This document shows positions 8,346 through 16,579 of a DNA stretch of 64,000 bases, piece by piece. The stretch's first letter is position 1. Each line of letters begins with the position of its first letter. The stretch lies in NCBI GenBank assembly GCA_001828855.1, contig MHZT01000001.1, positions 62,001-126,000 of the forward strand, in the 5' to 3' direction. Both the position numbers and the translations under genes were made by a program. The notes beneath the pieces were generated by a model. The model was given only the letters and a program-made list of their open reading frames with translations, did no database searches and was not told the origin of the DNA. This DNA comes from Rhodobacterales bacterium RIFCSPHIGHO2_02_FULL_62_130 (GTDB lineage Bacteria > Pseudomonadota > Alphaproteobacteria > Rhodobacterales > Rhodobacteraceae).

Positions 8346-9638
8346 ATGCCCTTCGAAACTTTCGCAAGCCCCTCCCGCCGCATTGCTGTGATCGGAGGGG
8401 GCATAGCGGGTCTGTCCGCCGCGCATTTTCTGGCCGCCGACAATGCCGTGGTGCTGTTTGAATCCGAATCCCGTTTGGGTGGCCATGCCCGCACTGTAAT
8501 TGCAGGGCGGCGCGGGGATCAGCCGGTGGATACGGGCTTTATCGTCTATAACCGCGTCAATTATCCGCATCTGCTCAAGCTGTTCGAAAAGCTGGATGTG
8601 CCGGTGACCAAAAGCAACATGAGCTTTGGGGCATCCATCGGTGGCGGGCGTCTGGAATATGCGCTCGCCTCGCTGGATTCGATGTTTGCCCAGCGGCGCA
8701 ATCTGCTGTCTCCCGCCTTCCTGCGGATGTGCCGCGATATTCTGCACTTCAACAAACACGCTGCAGCCGTTGTGCGCCCCGACATGACCATCCGCGCGCT
8801 GCTGGCGCAGCTTGGGACAGGCCGGTATTTCCGCGATTATTACATCCTGCCTTTGTCCGGTGCGATCTGGTCGACGCCGTCTCATGGCATTCTCGACTTT
8901 CCGGCCAAGGCGCTGATCCGCTTTTTCCAGAACCATGCGCTGATGCAAGTCTCGGGGCAGCATCCGTGGTATACCGTCAAGGGCGGATCGGTCCAATATG
9001 TGCGGCGGCTTGAATCGGAACTGCAACGCCAAGGCGTGGAGTTGCGGCTTGCAACCCCGATTGCGGGCATCCGGCGCGAGGCCGACGGGGTGTTCGTCCG
9101 CGCGCGTGGCGGCGACTGGGAAGTGTTCGACGAGGTTGTGATGGCCACCCATTCCGATGACAGCCTTGCGCTTTTGTCCGATCCAAGCCCTGAAGAACGC
9201 GCCGCACTGGGTGCTGTACGCTATCAGCCAAATCAGGCCGTACTGCATGCCGATAGCAGCCTGATGCCGAAATCGCGCAAGTGCTGGGCATCCTGGGTCT
9301 ATGCCGAGCCGGACGGTGCGCGGCCTGACAAGATCGATCTGACCTATTGGATGAACTCGCTGCAACCCATCCCCAAGGATGACCCGATGTTCGTCACCTT
9401 GAACGCGAACCGCCCGATCCGCGAGAACATGATCTACGATCAGGTGACGTTCCGGCATCCGGTCTATGATCTGGCCGCCTTGGCTGCACAAGGGCAGGTA
9501 AAGGCAATGAATGGCACGCGGCATACATGGTTCTGCGGCGCGTGGATGCGGAACGGCTTCCACGAGGATGGCATCGCCAGCGCCGTCGATGTGGTCGAAG
9601 CCATGCGCCTCCGCAGCACGCTTCGGCAGGCGGCATGA
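8346..9638 (+). CDS. FAD-dependent oxidoreductase, probable furan-fatty-acid desaturase (UfaD-like)
   Basis: A 430-residue flavoprotein of the amine-oxidase superfamily. A Rossmann FAD-binding motif (VIGGGIAGLSAAHFLA, glycines 17-22) opens the protein and a C-terminal FCGAWMRNGFHEDGIASA segment closes the FAD site. Next to rpoE-chrR it matches the position of the R. sphaeroides RpoE-regulon gene that I recall as RSP_1091, linked to the desaturation step (UfaD) in furan fatty acid synthesis on membrane phospholipids. That assignment is from memory and synteny. The start at ATG 8346, not TTG 8343, has AGGA seven bases upstream. The next gene overlaps by four bases. Confidence 0.85.
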   Translation: MPFETFASPSRRIAVIGGGIAGLSAAHFLAADNAVVLFESESRLGGHARTVIAGRRGDQPVDTGFIVYNRVNYPHLLKLFEKLDVPVTKSNMSFGASIGGGRLEYALASLDSMFAQRRNLLSPAFLRMCRDILHFNKHAAAVVRPDMTIRALLAQLGTGRYFRDYYILPLSGAIWSTPSHGILDFPAKALIRFFQNHALMQVSGQHPWYTVKGGSVQYVRRLESELQRQGVELRLATPIAGIRREADGVFVRARGGDWEVFDEVVMATHSDDSLALLSDPSPEERAALGAVRYQPNQAVLHADSSLMPKSRKCWASWVYAEPDGARPDKIDLTYWMNSLQPIPKDDPMFVTLNANRPIRENMIYDQVTFRHPVYDLAALAAQGQVKAMNGTRHTWFCGAWMRNGFHEDGIASAVDVVEAMRLRSTLRQAA

Positions 9639-10384
9639 GCCGGGTTGATCATATCCGGGGGGAAACCTTTCATGGCCGCAAGGGGGCGGTGCAGAACAGC
9701 TTTCGCTATTCGGTGGATTATGTGCTGCTTAACCCTGAAACAGCGCGGGGTCCGGCGCTGTTCTCGCGCAATCGGGGCAACCTGACCTCGCTGCATGACA
9801 GCGATCACGGAGGTCCGCCCAAGCAGGGGCGTGGCATCGCTTGGGTGCGCGAGGTTCTGTCTGCCCATAACCTTCCCGGTGCCGAAAAGATCGAGCTTTT
9901 GGCCCAGCCCCGGTTTCTTGGCCATGTGTTCAACCCGGTGTCATTCTGGTTGTGTCAGGATTTCAAAGGCTTGCGCGTGGTGATTGCCGAGGTGTCGAAC
10001 ACCTTTGGCGACCGGCATTCCTATCTGTGCCACCGCGACGATCTGGCCCCGATCACCCGCGAAGATTTGCTGGTGGCGCAGAAGATCTTCCATGTCTCGC
10101 CGTTTCAGCCACTCGAGGGCGGCTACCAGTTCCGCTTTGACATCCGCGCGGACCGGATCGGCATCTGGATCGACTATACGGCGGGGCAGGGTGGGCTGGT
10201 GGCCACATTGACCGGCCCGCGCCGCCCTCTGACGAGTGCCGCGATCCTTTGGGCCGCCCTGCGCCGCCCCTTTGGCGCGCGGCGGGTGCTGGCCCTGATC
10301 CATTGGCAGGCGCTGAAATTGTGGTGGAAAGGCGCAGGCTATCGCCCCCACCCCAAGCCGCCTGCGGACGAGGTGACACGATGA
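9635..10384 (+). CDS. DUF1365 protein, probable UfaO-like
   Basis: A 249-residue DUF1365 protein, recognised by FHGRKGAVQNSFRYSVDYVLLN, HNLPGAEKIELLAQPRFLGHVFNPVSFW and HVSPFQPLEGGYQFRFD. The histidine-rich conserved blocks suggest a metal site, but no activity can be read from sequence. In R. sphaeroides the syntenic gene (RSP_1090, from memory) is required for oxygen insertion into furan fatty acids (UfaO) and for the ChrR response. The start at 9635 overlaps the upstream stop (ATGA), so the two products are made together; a longer frame from 9527 would overlap the oxidoreductase. Confidence 0.85.
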   Translation: MSRVDHIRGETFHGRKGAVQNSFRYSVDYVLLNPETARGPALFSRNRGNLTSLHDSDHGGPPKQGRGIAWVREVLSAHNLPGAEKIELLAQPRFLGHVFNPVSFWLCQDFKGLRVVIAEVSNTFGDRHSYLCHRDDLAPITREDLLVAQKIFHVSPFQPLEGGYQFRFDIRADRIGIWIDYTAGQGGLVATLTGPRRPLTSAAILWAALRRPFGARRVLALIHWQALKLWWKGAGYRPHPKPPADEVTR

Positions 10385-10418
10385 CCCCCTTCGCAAGAAG
10401 GGCTGCGGGGATGATGGC

Positions 10419-11153
10419 ATGAACTGGCAGGGCAAACGCTATTGGCTGGTTGGCGCAAGCGAAGGCTTGGGGCTGGCACTGGCGCAGCAAATGGCGGCGA
10501 AAGGGGCGCAAGTGATCCTGTCCGCCCGCGATCCGCTGCGGCTTGAACAGGCCGCTGCCCGGGTGCCGGGCGCGACTGCGGTGGTGGTCGATGTCGCCGA
10601 CAGGGTCTCGGTGGAACAGGCTGCGGCAGGGTTGGGCGCGCTTGACGGAATGGTGTTTCTGGCAGGGGTCTACTGGCCGATGCCCGCGCAAGCGCTGGAC
10701 CCTGACCGGCTTGAGTCGATGTGCGACATCAACTTCACCGGCTGCGCGCGGGTTCTGGGTGCGGTGCTGCCAGCCATGATCGTGCGCGGCACAGGGCATG
10801 TGGTCATCACAGGCTCGCTGTCCGGCTTCAGGGGGTTGCCGGGGGCGATGGGCTACGCGGCCTCCAAAGCCGGCGTGATGGCGCTTGCGGAAAGCCTTTA
10901 TGCCGATCTGCGCGGCACGGGGGTGCGGGTGCAACTCGCCAACCCCGGCTTCATTGCCACAAGGCTGACCGCCAAGAACGATTTCCAGATGCCGTTCCTG
11001 ATGCAACCCGAACAAGCCGCCGCCGCCATGATGTCCCATATGGAAAAAGGCGGGTTCAAGACCAGCTTTCCAATCGTATTTTCATGGCTGTTCCGCCTGT
11101 CCCAATTCTTGCCGGACTGGGCCTATTACCGGCTGTTCGCGCCAAGACCCTGA
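10419..11153 (+). CDS. Short-chain dehydrogenase/reductase
   Basis: A 244-residue classical SDR. The cofactor motif appears as GASEGLG near residue 9, the catalytic tetrad as a Ser in TGSLSG followed by YAASK (Tyr-x3-Lys). It follows the DUF1365 gene after 34 bases and is the third gene of the presumed RpoE-controlled operon; an SDR is also present in the R. sphaeroides operon. The substrate is unknown, possibly a lipid-derived carbonyl. A weakly hydrophobic C-terminus (FSWLFRLSQFLPDWAYYRLF) may touch the membrane. The stop lies three bases before palindrome copy 2. Confidence 0.85.
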   Translation: MNWQGKRYWLVGASEGLGLALAQQMAAKGAQVILSARDPLRLEQAAARVPGATAVVVDVADRVSVEQAAAGLGALDGMVFLAGVYWPMPAQALDPDRLESMCDINFTGCARVLGAVLPAMIVRGTGHVVITGSLSGFRGLPGAMGYAASKAGVMALAESLYADLRGTGVRVQLANPGFIATRLTAKNDFQMPFLMQPEQAAAAMMSHMEKGGFKTSFPIVFSWLFRLSQFLPDWAYYRLFAPRP

Positions 11154-11156
11154 CAC

Positions 11157-11184
11157 AAGGTGCGTGAAATCACGCACCCTACCC
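11157..11184. repeat. Dispersed palindrome, copy 2
   Basis: Arms GGTGCGTGA (11159-11167) and TCACGCACC (11170-11178), perfect 9-bp stem, 2-nt loop, followed by CTACCC. It begins three bases after the SDR stop and is inverted relative to copy 3, which lies at the 3' end of rsmB. Confidence 0.88.
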
Positions 11185-11211
11185 TTCATCCTGACAGGTT
11201 CCGTTCATCCC

Positions 11212-11283
11212 CTTTGTCCAAATATCCCCGCCGGAGGCAACGGCGTTTCAGGAGGGAATGACAGCATGAGTATTTGGGCCAAG
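11212..11283. repeat. Composite imperfect inverted repeat between palindrome copies 2 and 3
   Basis: CTTTGTCCAAATA (11212-11224) and TATTTGGGCCAAG (11271-11283) are complementary at 11 of 13 positions and enclose a GC-rich centre. Motifs like CAAATATCCCC and ATGAGTATTTGGGCCAAGATGAAG recur between genes in Rhodobacteraceae genomes as I remember them. The left arm reappears in part at 41471-41486. Function unknown; a structured 3'-end or mobile-repeat remnant is plausible. Confidence 0.6.
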
Positions 11284-11294
11284 ATGAAGCCCAA

Positions 11295-11323
11295 GGGTAG
11301 GGTGCGTGCTTGTCACGCACCTT
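11295..11323. repeat. Dispersed palindrome, copy 3
   Basis: Arms GGTGCGTG (11301-11308) and CACGCACC (11314-11321) with a 5-nt loop, preceded by GGGTA. The right arm encodes the last two residues and part of the stop of rsmB on the minus strand (GGT GCG TGA), so the gene ends inside the repeat. Confidence 0.85.
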
Positions 11324-12575
11324 TCTTCAGGCTGACCATGAAAAAGCCGTCTATCCCGCCTTTGTCCGCCCAGTAATCGGGGCGCAGGCGCAGGCCGCCT
11401 TCGGGGGTGATCCATGCGGGATCGATGCCGGGCAGGGCGGGCGGCAGCACGGACAGGTTCGGATGGCGTGCCAGTGCTGCGGTCAACTGTGCCTCGCCTT
11501 CGTCGGGCAGCAACGAGCAGGTGCAGAACACCAATCGTCCGCCCGGTTTCAGGAACCCCAAGGCGCGGTCAAGCAGGGCGGCTTGCAGCGCGGTCAGCTC
11601 TGCCAGTTCCGAGCCGTCTTTCAGGAAGGGCAGTTCCGGGTGACGCCGGATTGTTCCCGTGGCCGAGCAGGGTGCGTCCAGCAGGACAGCATCAAACAGC
11701 CCGTCGGGTGTCCAGTGCAGCGCGTCTGCCACCACCAGCCGTGCCGCAAGGCCGGTGCGCGCCAGATTTTCGGCCACCCGCGCCATGCGGGGTTCGGAAA
11801 TATCCAGCGCTGTGACATCGGCCCCCGCTGCGGCCAATTGCAACGTTTTGCCGCCCGGTGCGGCGCAAAGGTCCAGCACCTTTTCGGCCGGCACCACAGC
11901 CAGCATCCGTGCGGCCAAAGCGGCGGCGGCATCCTGCACCCACCAATCGCCACTGTCATAGCCGGGCAGGGCCGAAACCTGACCCGCATCGCGCAACCGG
12001 ATCGATCCTGTCGGCAAGACCTCTCCCTCGGGCAGCACCGTACCGCGCGGGGTGATGTCCAGCGGTGGGGCCACGGCCTGAACCGCCTCGATTGCAGTGA
12101 CAGCCTCGCGGCCATAGGCGTGAACCAGCGGTTGGCGCAGCCAGCGCGGCATGCGCTGTGGCGGACCAGAGAGCGGCGCGCCCGCCGGAATTTTCCGCAG
12201 CACCGCGTTGATCAGCCCGGCCATATGGGTGGTGCGCTTGCCTTGGCGGGCAAGTTCGACCGCCGCATTCACCACGCCATGCGCGGCAGCCCCGTCGTGC
12301 AATTCTGTTACGGCCAGCCGCAGGATGTTCATCACCGCCAAGGGCGGTTCTTTCCGCAGCAGGGGTTCCAGCAGCCTGTCAACCGGCTCCATCTGGCGGA
12401 TGACTTGCAGTGCCAACCTTTGCGCGCGGGCGCGGTCTTGTGGTGCGACGCCTTTCAATGGGCCATCGCGCAGCGCCAGCACTTGGGCAAAGGTCTGACC
12501 TTCCTCCATCACGCAGGCCATCAGCCCGAGTGCCGCACTTCGCGCGGCCAAACCCGCTGCCTTTGCTTCCGCCAT
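11313..12575 (-). CDS. rsmB: 16S rRNA m5C967 methyltransferase RsmB
   Basis: A 420-residue RsmB/Sun-family enzyme that methylates cytosine 967 of 16S rRNA. An N-terminal NusB-like RNA-binding domain (about residues 1-140) precedes a SAM-dependent methyltransferase domain with LDLCAAPGGKTLQLAAAG (SAM motif), LLDAPCSATGTIRRHPEL (Pro-Cys motif) and CTCSLL (catalytic Thr-Cys). It diverges from the small SDHAF4-like gene with only 67 bases between starts. Its final Gly-Ala-stop is encoded by palindrome copy 3. Confidence 0.95.
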   Translation of the reverse strand: MAEAKAAGLAARSAALGLMACVMEEGQTFAQVLALRDGPLKGVAPQDRARAQRLALQVIRQMEPVDRLLEPLLRKEPPLAVMNILRLAVTELHDGAAAHGVVNAAVELARQGKRTTHMAGLINAVLRKIPAGAPLSGPPQRMPRWLRQPLVHAYGREAVTAIEAVQAVAPPLDITPRGTVLPEGEVLPTGSIRLRDAGQVSALPGYDSGDWWVQDAAAALAARMLAVVPAEKVLDLCAAPGGKTLQLAAAGADVTALDISEPRMARVAENLARTGLAARLVVADALHWTPDGLFDAVLLDAPCSATGTIRRHPELPFLKDGSELAELTALQAALLDRALGFLKPGGRLVFCTCSLLPDEGEAQLTAALARHPNLSVLPPALPGIDPAWITPEGGLRLRPDYWADKGGIDGFFMVSLKKGA

Positions 12576-12642
12576 GTGCCAACCCTTGCCGCTGCCCCGT
12601 TTGGCCGTATATCAATGGCATCGCGACCGCAAGGAAACCGCT

Positions 12643-12834
12643 ATGTCAGATCTGCCCACCCCCGAGCGTCCCACCCCCGACCTGCCCCCCGCCGCGCTGC
12701 GCGCCTTGGCCGAGGCCGAGGAACGCCGCAAGATCGCCAGACCCGATCTGCCGCCGGAACTGGGCGGGCGCGACGGGCCTGAACCCGTGCGCTATGGCGA
12801 TTGGGAGAAAAAGGGGCTTGCTGTCGATTTCTAG
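12643..12834 (+). CDS. DUF1674 / SDHAF4-like protein
   Basis: A 63-residue protein with the DUF1674 hallmark at its C-terminus: GGRDGPEPVRYGDWEKKG followed by LAVDF. Eukaryotic members (SDHAF4/Sdh8) bind flavinated succinate dehydrogenase subunit A and help complete complex II assembly; bacterial members are assumed to act similarly. The N-terminal half is proline- and glutamate-rich and probably disordered. The ATG at 12643 follows AAGGAAACC; an upstream extension to 12574 has no family similarity. Confidence 0.85.
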   Translation: MSDLPTPERPTPDLPPAALRALAEAEERRKIARPDLPPELGGRDGPEPVRYGDWEKKGLAVDF

Positions 12835-12861
12835 CACAGCCGCGCCGGTCTGCAGGGCGCG

Positions 12862-13668
12862 TTACAGGCCCAGAACATCCATCATGTCATAACGACCGGG
12901 TTTCTGCCCTTGCCCCCAGAGTGCCGCCTTCAAGGCCCCGCGCGCAAAGATCGTTCGATCGGTGGCAAGATGGCGCAGCACGATGCGCTCGCCATCGGCC
13001 GCAAAGATCACATCATGCTCGCCCACGATGTCGCCCCCGCGAATCGCTGAAAAGCCGATGCTGCCCCGTACGCGCGCGCCTGTGATGCCATCGCGGCCCG
13101 AGACTTTCGCCTCGTCCAGTGTCACGCCGCGCCCGTCCGCCGCAGCCTGCCCCAGCATCAGCGCCGTGCCGGAAGGCGCGTCGACCTTCATGCGGTGATG
13201 CGCCTCGACCACCTCTACATCCCAATCGGCATCAAGCGCCTGCGCGACCTTTTGTGTCAGACGCACCAGCAGGTTGACGCCAAGGCTCATGTTGCCGGCC
13301 TGCACGATGACCGCATGACGGGCGGCGGCGTCCAGCTTGGCGTGATGCGCGGGTTCCAGCCCTGTCGTGCCAATTATATGTACGGCGCGGGCTTGGGCGG
13401 CCAATGCCGCAAATTCCACGGTTGCAGCGGGCGCGGTGAAATCGATCACGGCCTGGGCGCGGGAAAACGCCTCAAGCGGATCGTCGGTCACCAGCACACC
13501 GACGGGCGCGCCGCCCATGCATTCACCGATATCGCGCCCGATCCACGCATGGCCCGTGCGTTCCACGCAACCCGCCAGCATCGCGTGATCCGAGACCCCG
13601 ACGGCCCGCACCAGCATTTGCCCCATCCGTCCCGATGCGCCCGTGATCACGATACCCGGTTTTGACAT
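12862..13668 (-). CDS. dapB: 4-hydroxy-tetrahydrodipicolinate reductase
   Basis: A 268-residue DapB, the NAD(P)H-dependent reductase of the diaminopimelate and lysine pathway. [11 protein letters not shown] is the nucleotide-binding loop, and [16 protein letters not shown] contains the catalytic His-His pair and the Lys and DAPSGT substrate-binding residues. I start at ATG 13668 ([10 protein letters not shown]), giving the normal family length; the open frame runs on to 13716 without similarity. It diverges from rbfA across about 95 bases. Confidence 0.96.
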   Translation of the reverse strand: MSKPGIVITGASGRMGQMLVRAVGVSDHAMLAGCVERTGHAWIGRDIGECMGGAPVGVLVTDDPLEAFSRAQAVIDFTAPAATVEFAALAAQARAVHIIGTTGLEPAHHAKLDAAARHAVIVQAGNMSLGVNLLVRLTQKVAQALDADWDVEVVEAHHRMKVDAPSGTALMLGQAAADGRGVTLDEAKVSGRDGITGARVRGSIGFSAIRGGDIVGEHDVIFAADGERIVLRHLATDRTIFARGALKAALWGQGQKPGRYDMMDVLGL

Positions 13669-13763
13669 GGCAAATCCCCCTCTTTTTCTTGCCTTTAGCG
13701 CCTTCCCGCACGCCATGAAAGCCCGCCGTTGCGGGCGCCTGCGAATCCGCCTAAACGGTGCCT

Positions 13764-14195
13764 ATGTCAAACAAGCGTTCCAATGCCGGCAACGGCCCGT
13801 CCCAACGGCAACTTCGCGTCGGCGAATTGATCCGGCGCACCCTGTCGGATGTGCTGAACCGTGCCGAAATTCACGATCCCGACCTGAATCGCATGTCGAT
13901 CACGGTGGGCGAGGTGTCGATGTCCAACGATCTGAAGGTGGCCACAGTCTATGTGATGCCGCTGATGGGATCAGTTCCCGTCGAAGATGCCATTGCGGCG
14001 CTGGCGCGGAACAAGAACGAACTGCGCCACCGCGTCGTGCAGGACATGACGCTGAAATACGCCCCCGATCTGCGCTTCCGCCCCGATGAAACCTTTGATC
14101 GTCTGGACGAAACCCGCCGTCTGTTCTCTGATCCCATCGTGCAGCGTGATCTTGCCGCACCGGATGCGGATGACGAGGACGGGGAAGACGCCTGA
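13764..14195 (+). CDS. rbfA: 30S ribosome-binding factor RbfA
   Basis: A 143-residue RbfA, a KH-like fold protein that binds immature 30S subunits and helps process the 5' end of 16S rRNA. Conserved blocks are [41 protein letters not shown] and [27 protein letters not shown]. An acidic tail ([10 protein letters not shown]) ends the protein. ATG 13764 is preferred to GTG 13758. It opens the rbfA-truB-rpsO-pnp translation block. Confidence 0.95.
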   Translation: MSNKRSNAGNGPSQRQLRVGELIRRTLSDVLNRAEIHDPDLNRMSITVGEVSMSNDLKVATVYVMPLMGSVPVEDAIAALARNKNELRHRVVQDMTLKYAPDLRFRPDETFDRLDETRRLFSDPIVQRDLAAPDADDEDGEDA

Positions 14196-14198
14196 CCC

Positions 14199-14978
14199 AT
14201 GCTGCGGCTTGTGATTCCTTTCGCGCTCCTGCTGCCGCAGGCCGCGTTGGCGGTGACATGCCGTGATCTGGAATTTGAGGGGCTGTCCTACACCGCCTGC
14301 TCGGTCGCGGCACCCGAGGATCTGCGGCTGTTTCTGAACGGCGCGGATGGCCCTTATGGCAGCTTTGCCGCCGTGGAAACCGCGCTGGAGCCGCAGGGGG
14401 GCATGCTGGCCTTTGCGATGAATGCGGGGATGTATCACGAAGACCTGCGCGCTGTTGGCCTTTATGTCGAAAACGGTGTCGAGTCCGCGCCGATTGTCAC
14501 CTCGGACGGGCCGGGTAATTTCGGGCTGCTGCCGAACGGTGTGTTCTGCATCACCGGAAATGGCGGGGTGTCGCTGTATGACGGGGCAACGGGCGAGTCA
14601 AAACCCGCGCCCGCCTTTGCTGTCATGGAATCGCGCCGCTTTGCCGATACAGGGGCAAGCTGTCGCTATGCCACCCAATCCGGCCCGATGCTGGTGATCG
14701 ATGGTGCGCTGCATCCGCGATTTCTGGCCACCTCGGATTCTTTGAATTATCGCAACGGGGTGGGCGTCAGTGCCGACGGTCAAACGGCCGAGTTTGTGAT
14801 CTCGAACGATGGCGTGAACTTTCACAGCTTTGCGCGGCTGTTCCGCGATGTGCTGGATACGCCCAACGCCCTGTTCCTCGATGGGTCGATCTCGCGGCTT
14901 TACGCGCCGCAACTTGATCGCAACGATGCGGGCTTTCCGATGGGGCCGATGGTGGGCGTGGTGGTGCCGCGCGGTTGA
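14199..14978 (+). CDS. Secreted DUF2233 / phosphodiester glycosidase-like protein
   Basis: A 259-residue exported protein (signal peptide MLRLVIPFALLLPQAALA). The body carries MLAFAMNAGMYHEDLRAVGLYVENG, GPGNFGLLPNGVFC, and FLDGSISRLYAP, the signature of the NAGPA/DUF2233 family. Relatives include the human uncovering enzyme that removes GlcNAc from phosphodiesters, and bacterial proteins thought to act on cell-wall or phosphodiester-linked sugars. The substrate here is unknown. It follows rbfA after three bases and lies upstream of truB, so it has joined the translation operon without an obvious link in function. Confidence 0.82.
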   Translation: MLRLVIPFALLLPQAALAVTCRDLEFEGLSYTACSVAAPEDLRLFLNGADGPYGSFAAVETALEPQGGMLAFAMNAGMYHEDLRAVGLYVENGVESAPIVTSDGPGNFGLLPNGVFCITGNGGVSLYDGATGESKPAPAFAVMESRRFADTGASCRYATQSGPMLVIDGALHPRFLATSDSLNYRNGVGVSADGQTAEFVISNDGVNFHSFARLFRDVLDTPNALFLDGSISRLYAPQLDRNDAGFPMGPMVGVVVPRG

Positions 14979-15029
14979 CGGCAGGCGCTGTCAGGTCTAG
15001 CAGGCGGGCTTTGCAAGACGGGGTGGATC

Positions 15030-15932
15030 ATGGCGCGCACGAAAAAAGGCAGGGCGGTTTCGGGCTGGCTGATTGTCGATAAACCGGCAGGGATCACCTC
15101 GACCGCCGTTGTGAACAAGGTGAAATGGGCGATGGACGCGCAAAAAGCGGGCCATGCCGGCACTCTGGACCCCGCCGCCACTGGCGTTCTGGCGATTGCG
15201 CTGGGCGAGGCGACCAAGACGGTTCCCTACATCACCGATGCGCTGAAATGCTACCGCTTCCGCGTGACGCTGGGGGCCGCGACCACCACCGATGACGCCG
15301 AGGGTAGCGTGATTGCCACCTCGGATCTGCGCCCGACCGATGCCGAAATCGAGTCGGCGCTGGCTGCCTTCCGTGGCGATATCCAGCAAGTCCCGCCGCA
15401 GTTCTCCGCCGTGAAGGTGGAAGGCGAGCGCGCCTACGACCTTGCCCGCGAAGGCGAGGCGATGGATCTGGCCGCCCGCCCGCTGTGGGTGGAGCGGTTG
15501 GACATCGTCGCGCGTCCCGATGCCGATCATGTCGATCTGGAAATGGTCTGCGGCAAGGGTGGCTATGTTCGCTCGATTGCGCGCGATCTGGGGCAGGCGC
15601 TGGGCTGTCTGGGGCATGTGGCGTGGCTGCGCCGTGAATGGTCGGGGCCTTTTACGGCAGCCGAAGGGATCAGCCTTGAGCAGATCGACGCGCTGGCGAA
15701 AACCGCAGCACTGGATGCCTGGCTGAAACCGCTGGAACTGGGGCTGGCCGATCTGCCGGAACTGCCTTGCACGCCGGAAGGCGCCGCACGGCTGAAGAAC
15801 GGCAATCCGGGCATGGTTCTGGCGTCCTCGGTTGGCTATGGTGACGAGGCCTGGGCCAGCTATCAGGGCCGCGCGATTGCGGTCGGCATCTACAAGGCGG
15901 GAGAATTGCACCCGTCGCGCGTCTTTAACTGA
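15030..15932 (+). CDS. truB: tRNA pseudouridine(55) synthase TruB
   Basis: A 300-residue TruB that makes pseudouridine 55 in the T-arm of tRNAs. It has [13 protein letters not shown] near the N-terminus, [14 protein letters not shown] with the catalytic Asp, [23 protein letters not shown] and the [14 protein letters not shown] block; a PUA-like C-terminal domain follows. A GC-rich hairpin (GGGGGC 15950-15955, GCCCCC 15961-15966) lies shortly after the stop but has no T-run. Confidence 0.96.
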   Translation: MARTKKGRAVSGWLIVDKPAGITSTAVVNKVKWAMDAQKAGHAGTLDPAATGVLAIALGEATKTVPYITDALKCYRFRVTLGAATTTDDAEGSVIATSDLRPTDAEIESALAAFRGDIQQVPPQFSAVKVEGERAYDLAREGEAMDLAARPLWVERLDIVARPDADHVDLEMVCGKGGYVRSIARDLGQALGCLGHVAWLRREWSGPFTAAEGISLEQIDALAKTAALDAWLKPLELGLADLPELPCTPEGAARLKNGNPGMVLASSVGYGDEAWASYQGRAIAVGIYKAGELHPSRVFN

Positions 15933-16057
15933 AACAGGGGCCGGACTTGGGGGGCGTCGAGCCCCCGCGCGCCCGGGCTGTCGCGCCTGCTGCATCGGGG
16001 CTTGTCGATGCGGGGGGCCGGGCCTATCGCTGTGGCAGAAGATGCAAGGGGCGGCGC

Positions 16058-16579
16058 ATGATCACCAAGGACCACCTGAAGGGCGACGCGCAAAGTGTGG
16101 CGGTCTATTCCCCCTGCGAATCCTACCGGTATCTGTTGACGCGCGTCTGGGATGCGGCAGGGGATAAGGCCTTGTTTGTGATGCTGAACCCATCGACAGC
16201 CACCGAGATCCAGAACGACCCGACGGTCGAACGCTGCGAGCGTCGGGCGCGGGCCTTGGGCTTTGGCGGGTTTCGCGTTACCAATATTTTCGCGTATCGC
16301 GCCACCGATCCCAAGGTGATGCGGGCGCAGGCCGATCCGGTGGGACCGCAGAATGATGCGGCGATTCTGGACAGCGCGGCTTGGGCGGACCGGATCATTT
16401 GCGCTTGGGGCAGTCACGGCGCGCATATGGCGCGCGGGCCGCGGGTTGAAGCCTTGCTGCGCGCAACGGGCCTGCCGTTGTTTCATCTGGGGTTGAATCA
16501 GGACGGCCAGCCCAAACATCCGCTTTATATCAGCTATGCGGTGCAGCCGATGTTGTGGGATCAGGCCACGCGCAACTGA
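16058..16579 (+). CDS. DUF1643 domain protein
   Basis: A 173-residue DUF1643 protein of unknown function, recognised by LLTRVWDAAGDKALFVMLNPSTATEIQNDPTVERC, GFRVTNIFAYRATDP and IICAWGSHG. The conserved Asn-Pro-Ser-Thr and Asp-Pro-Thr residues look like an active or binding site, but no reaction is known to me. Start ATG 16058 gives the normal family N-terminus; the open frame from 15947 adds unrelated residues. The 3' end overlaps the convergent RTX gene by 19 bases. Confidence 0.82.
   Translation: MITKDHLKGDAQSVAVYSPCESYRYLLTRVWDAAGDKALFVMLNPSTATEIQNDPTVERCERRARALGFGGFRVTNIFAYRATDPKVMRAQADPVGPQNDAAILDSAAWADRIICAWGSHGAHMARGPRVEALLRATGLPLFHLGLNQDGQPKHPLYISYAVQPMLWDQATRN

Noticed and set aside
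8244-9563. 439-residue open frame antisense to the flavin oxidoreductase
   Set aside because: It would cover the rpoE promoter region and the conserved oxidoreductase; no family pattern.
11164-11376. 70-residue plus-strand frame after the SDR gene
   Set aside because: It runs through two palindromes and the 3' end of rsmB, so it is repeat sequence read as protein.
15950-15966. Terminator after truB
   Set aside because: The GGGGGC/GCCCCC hairpin has no T-run on either strand, so intrinsic termination is not supported.
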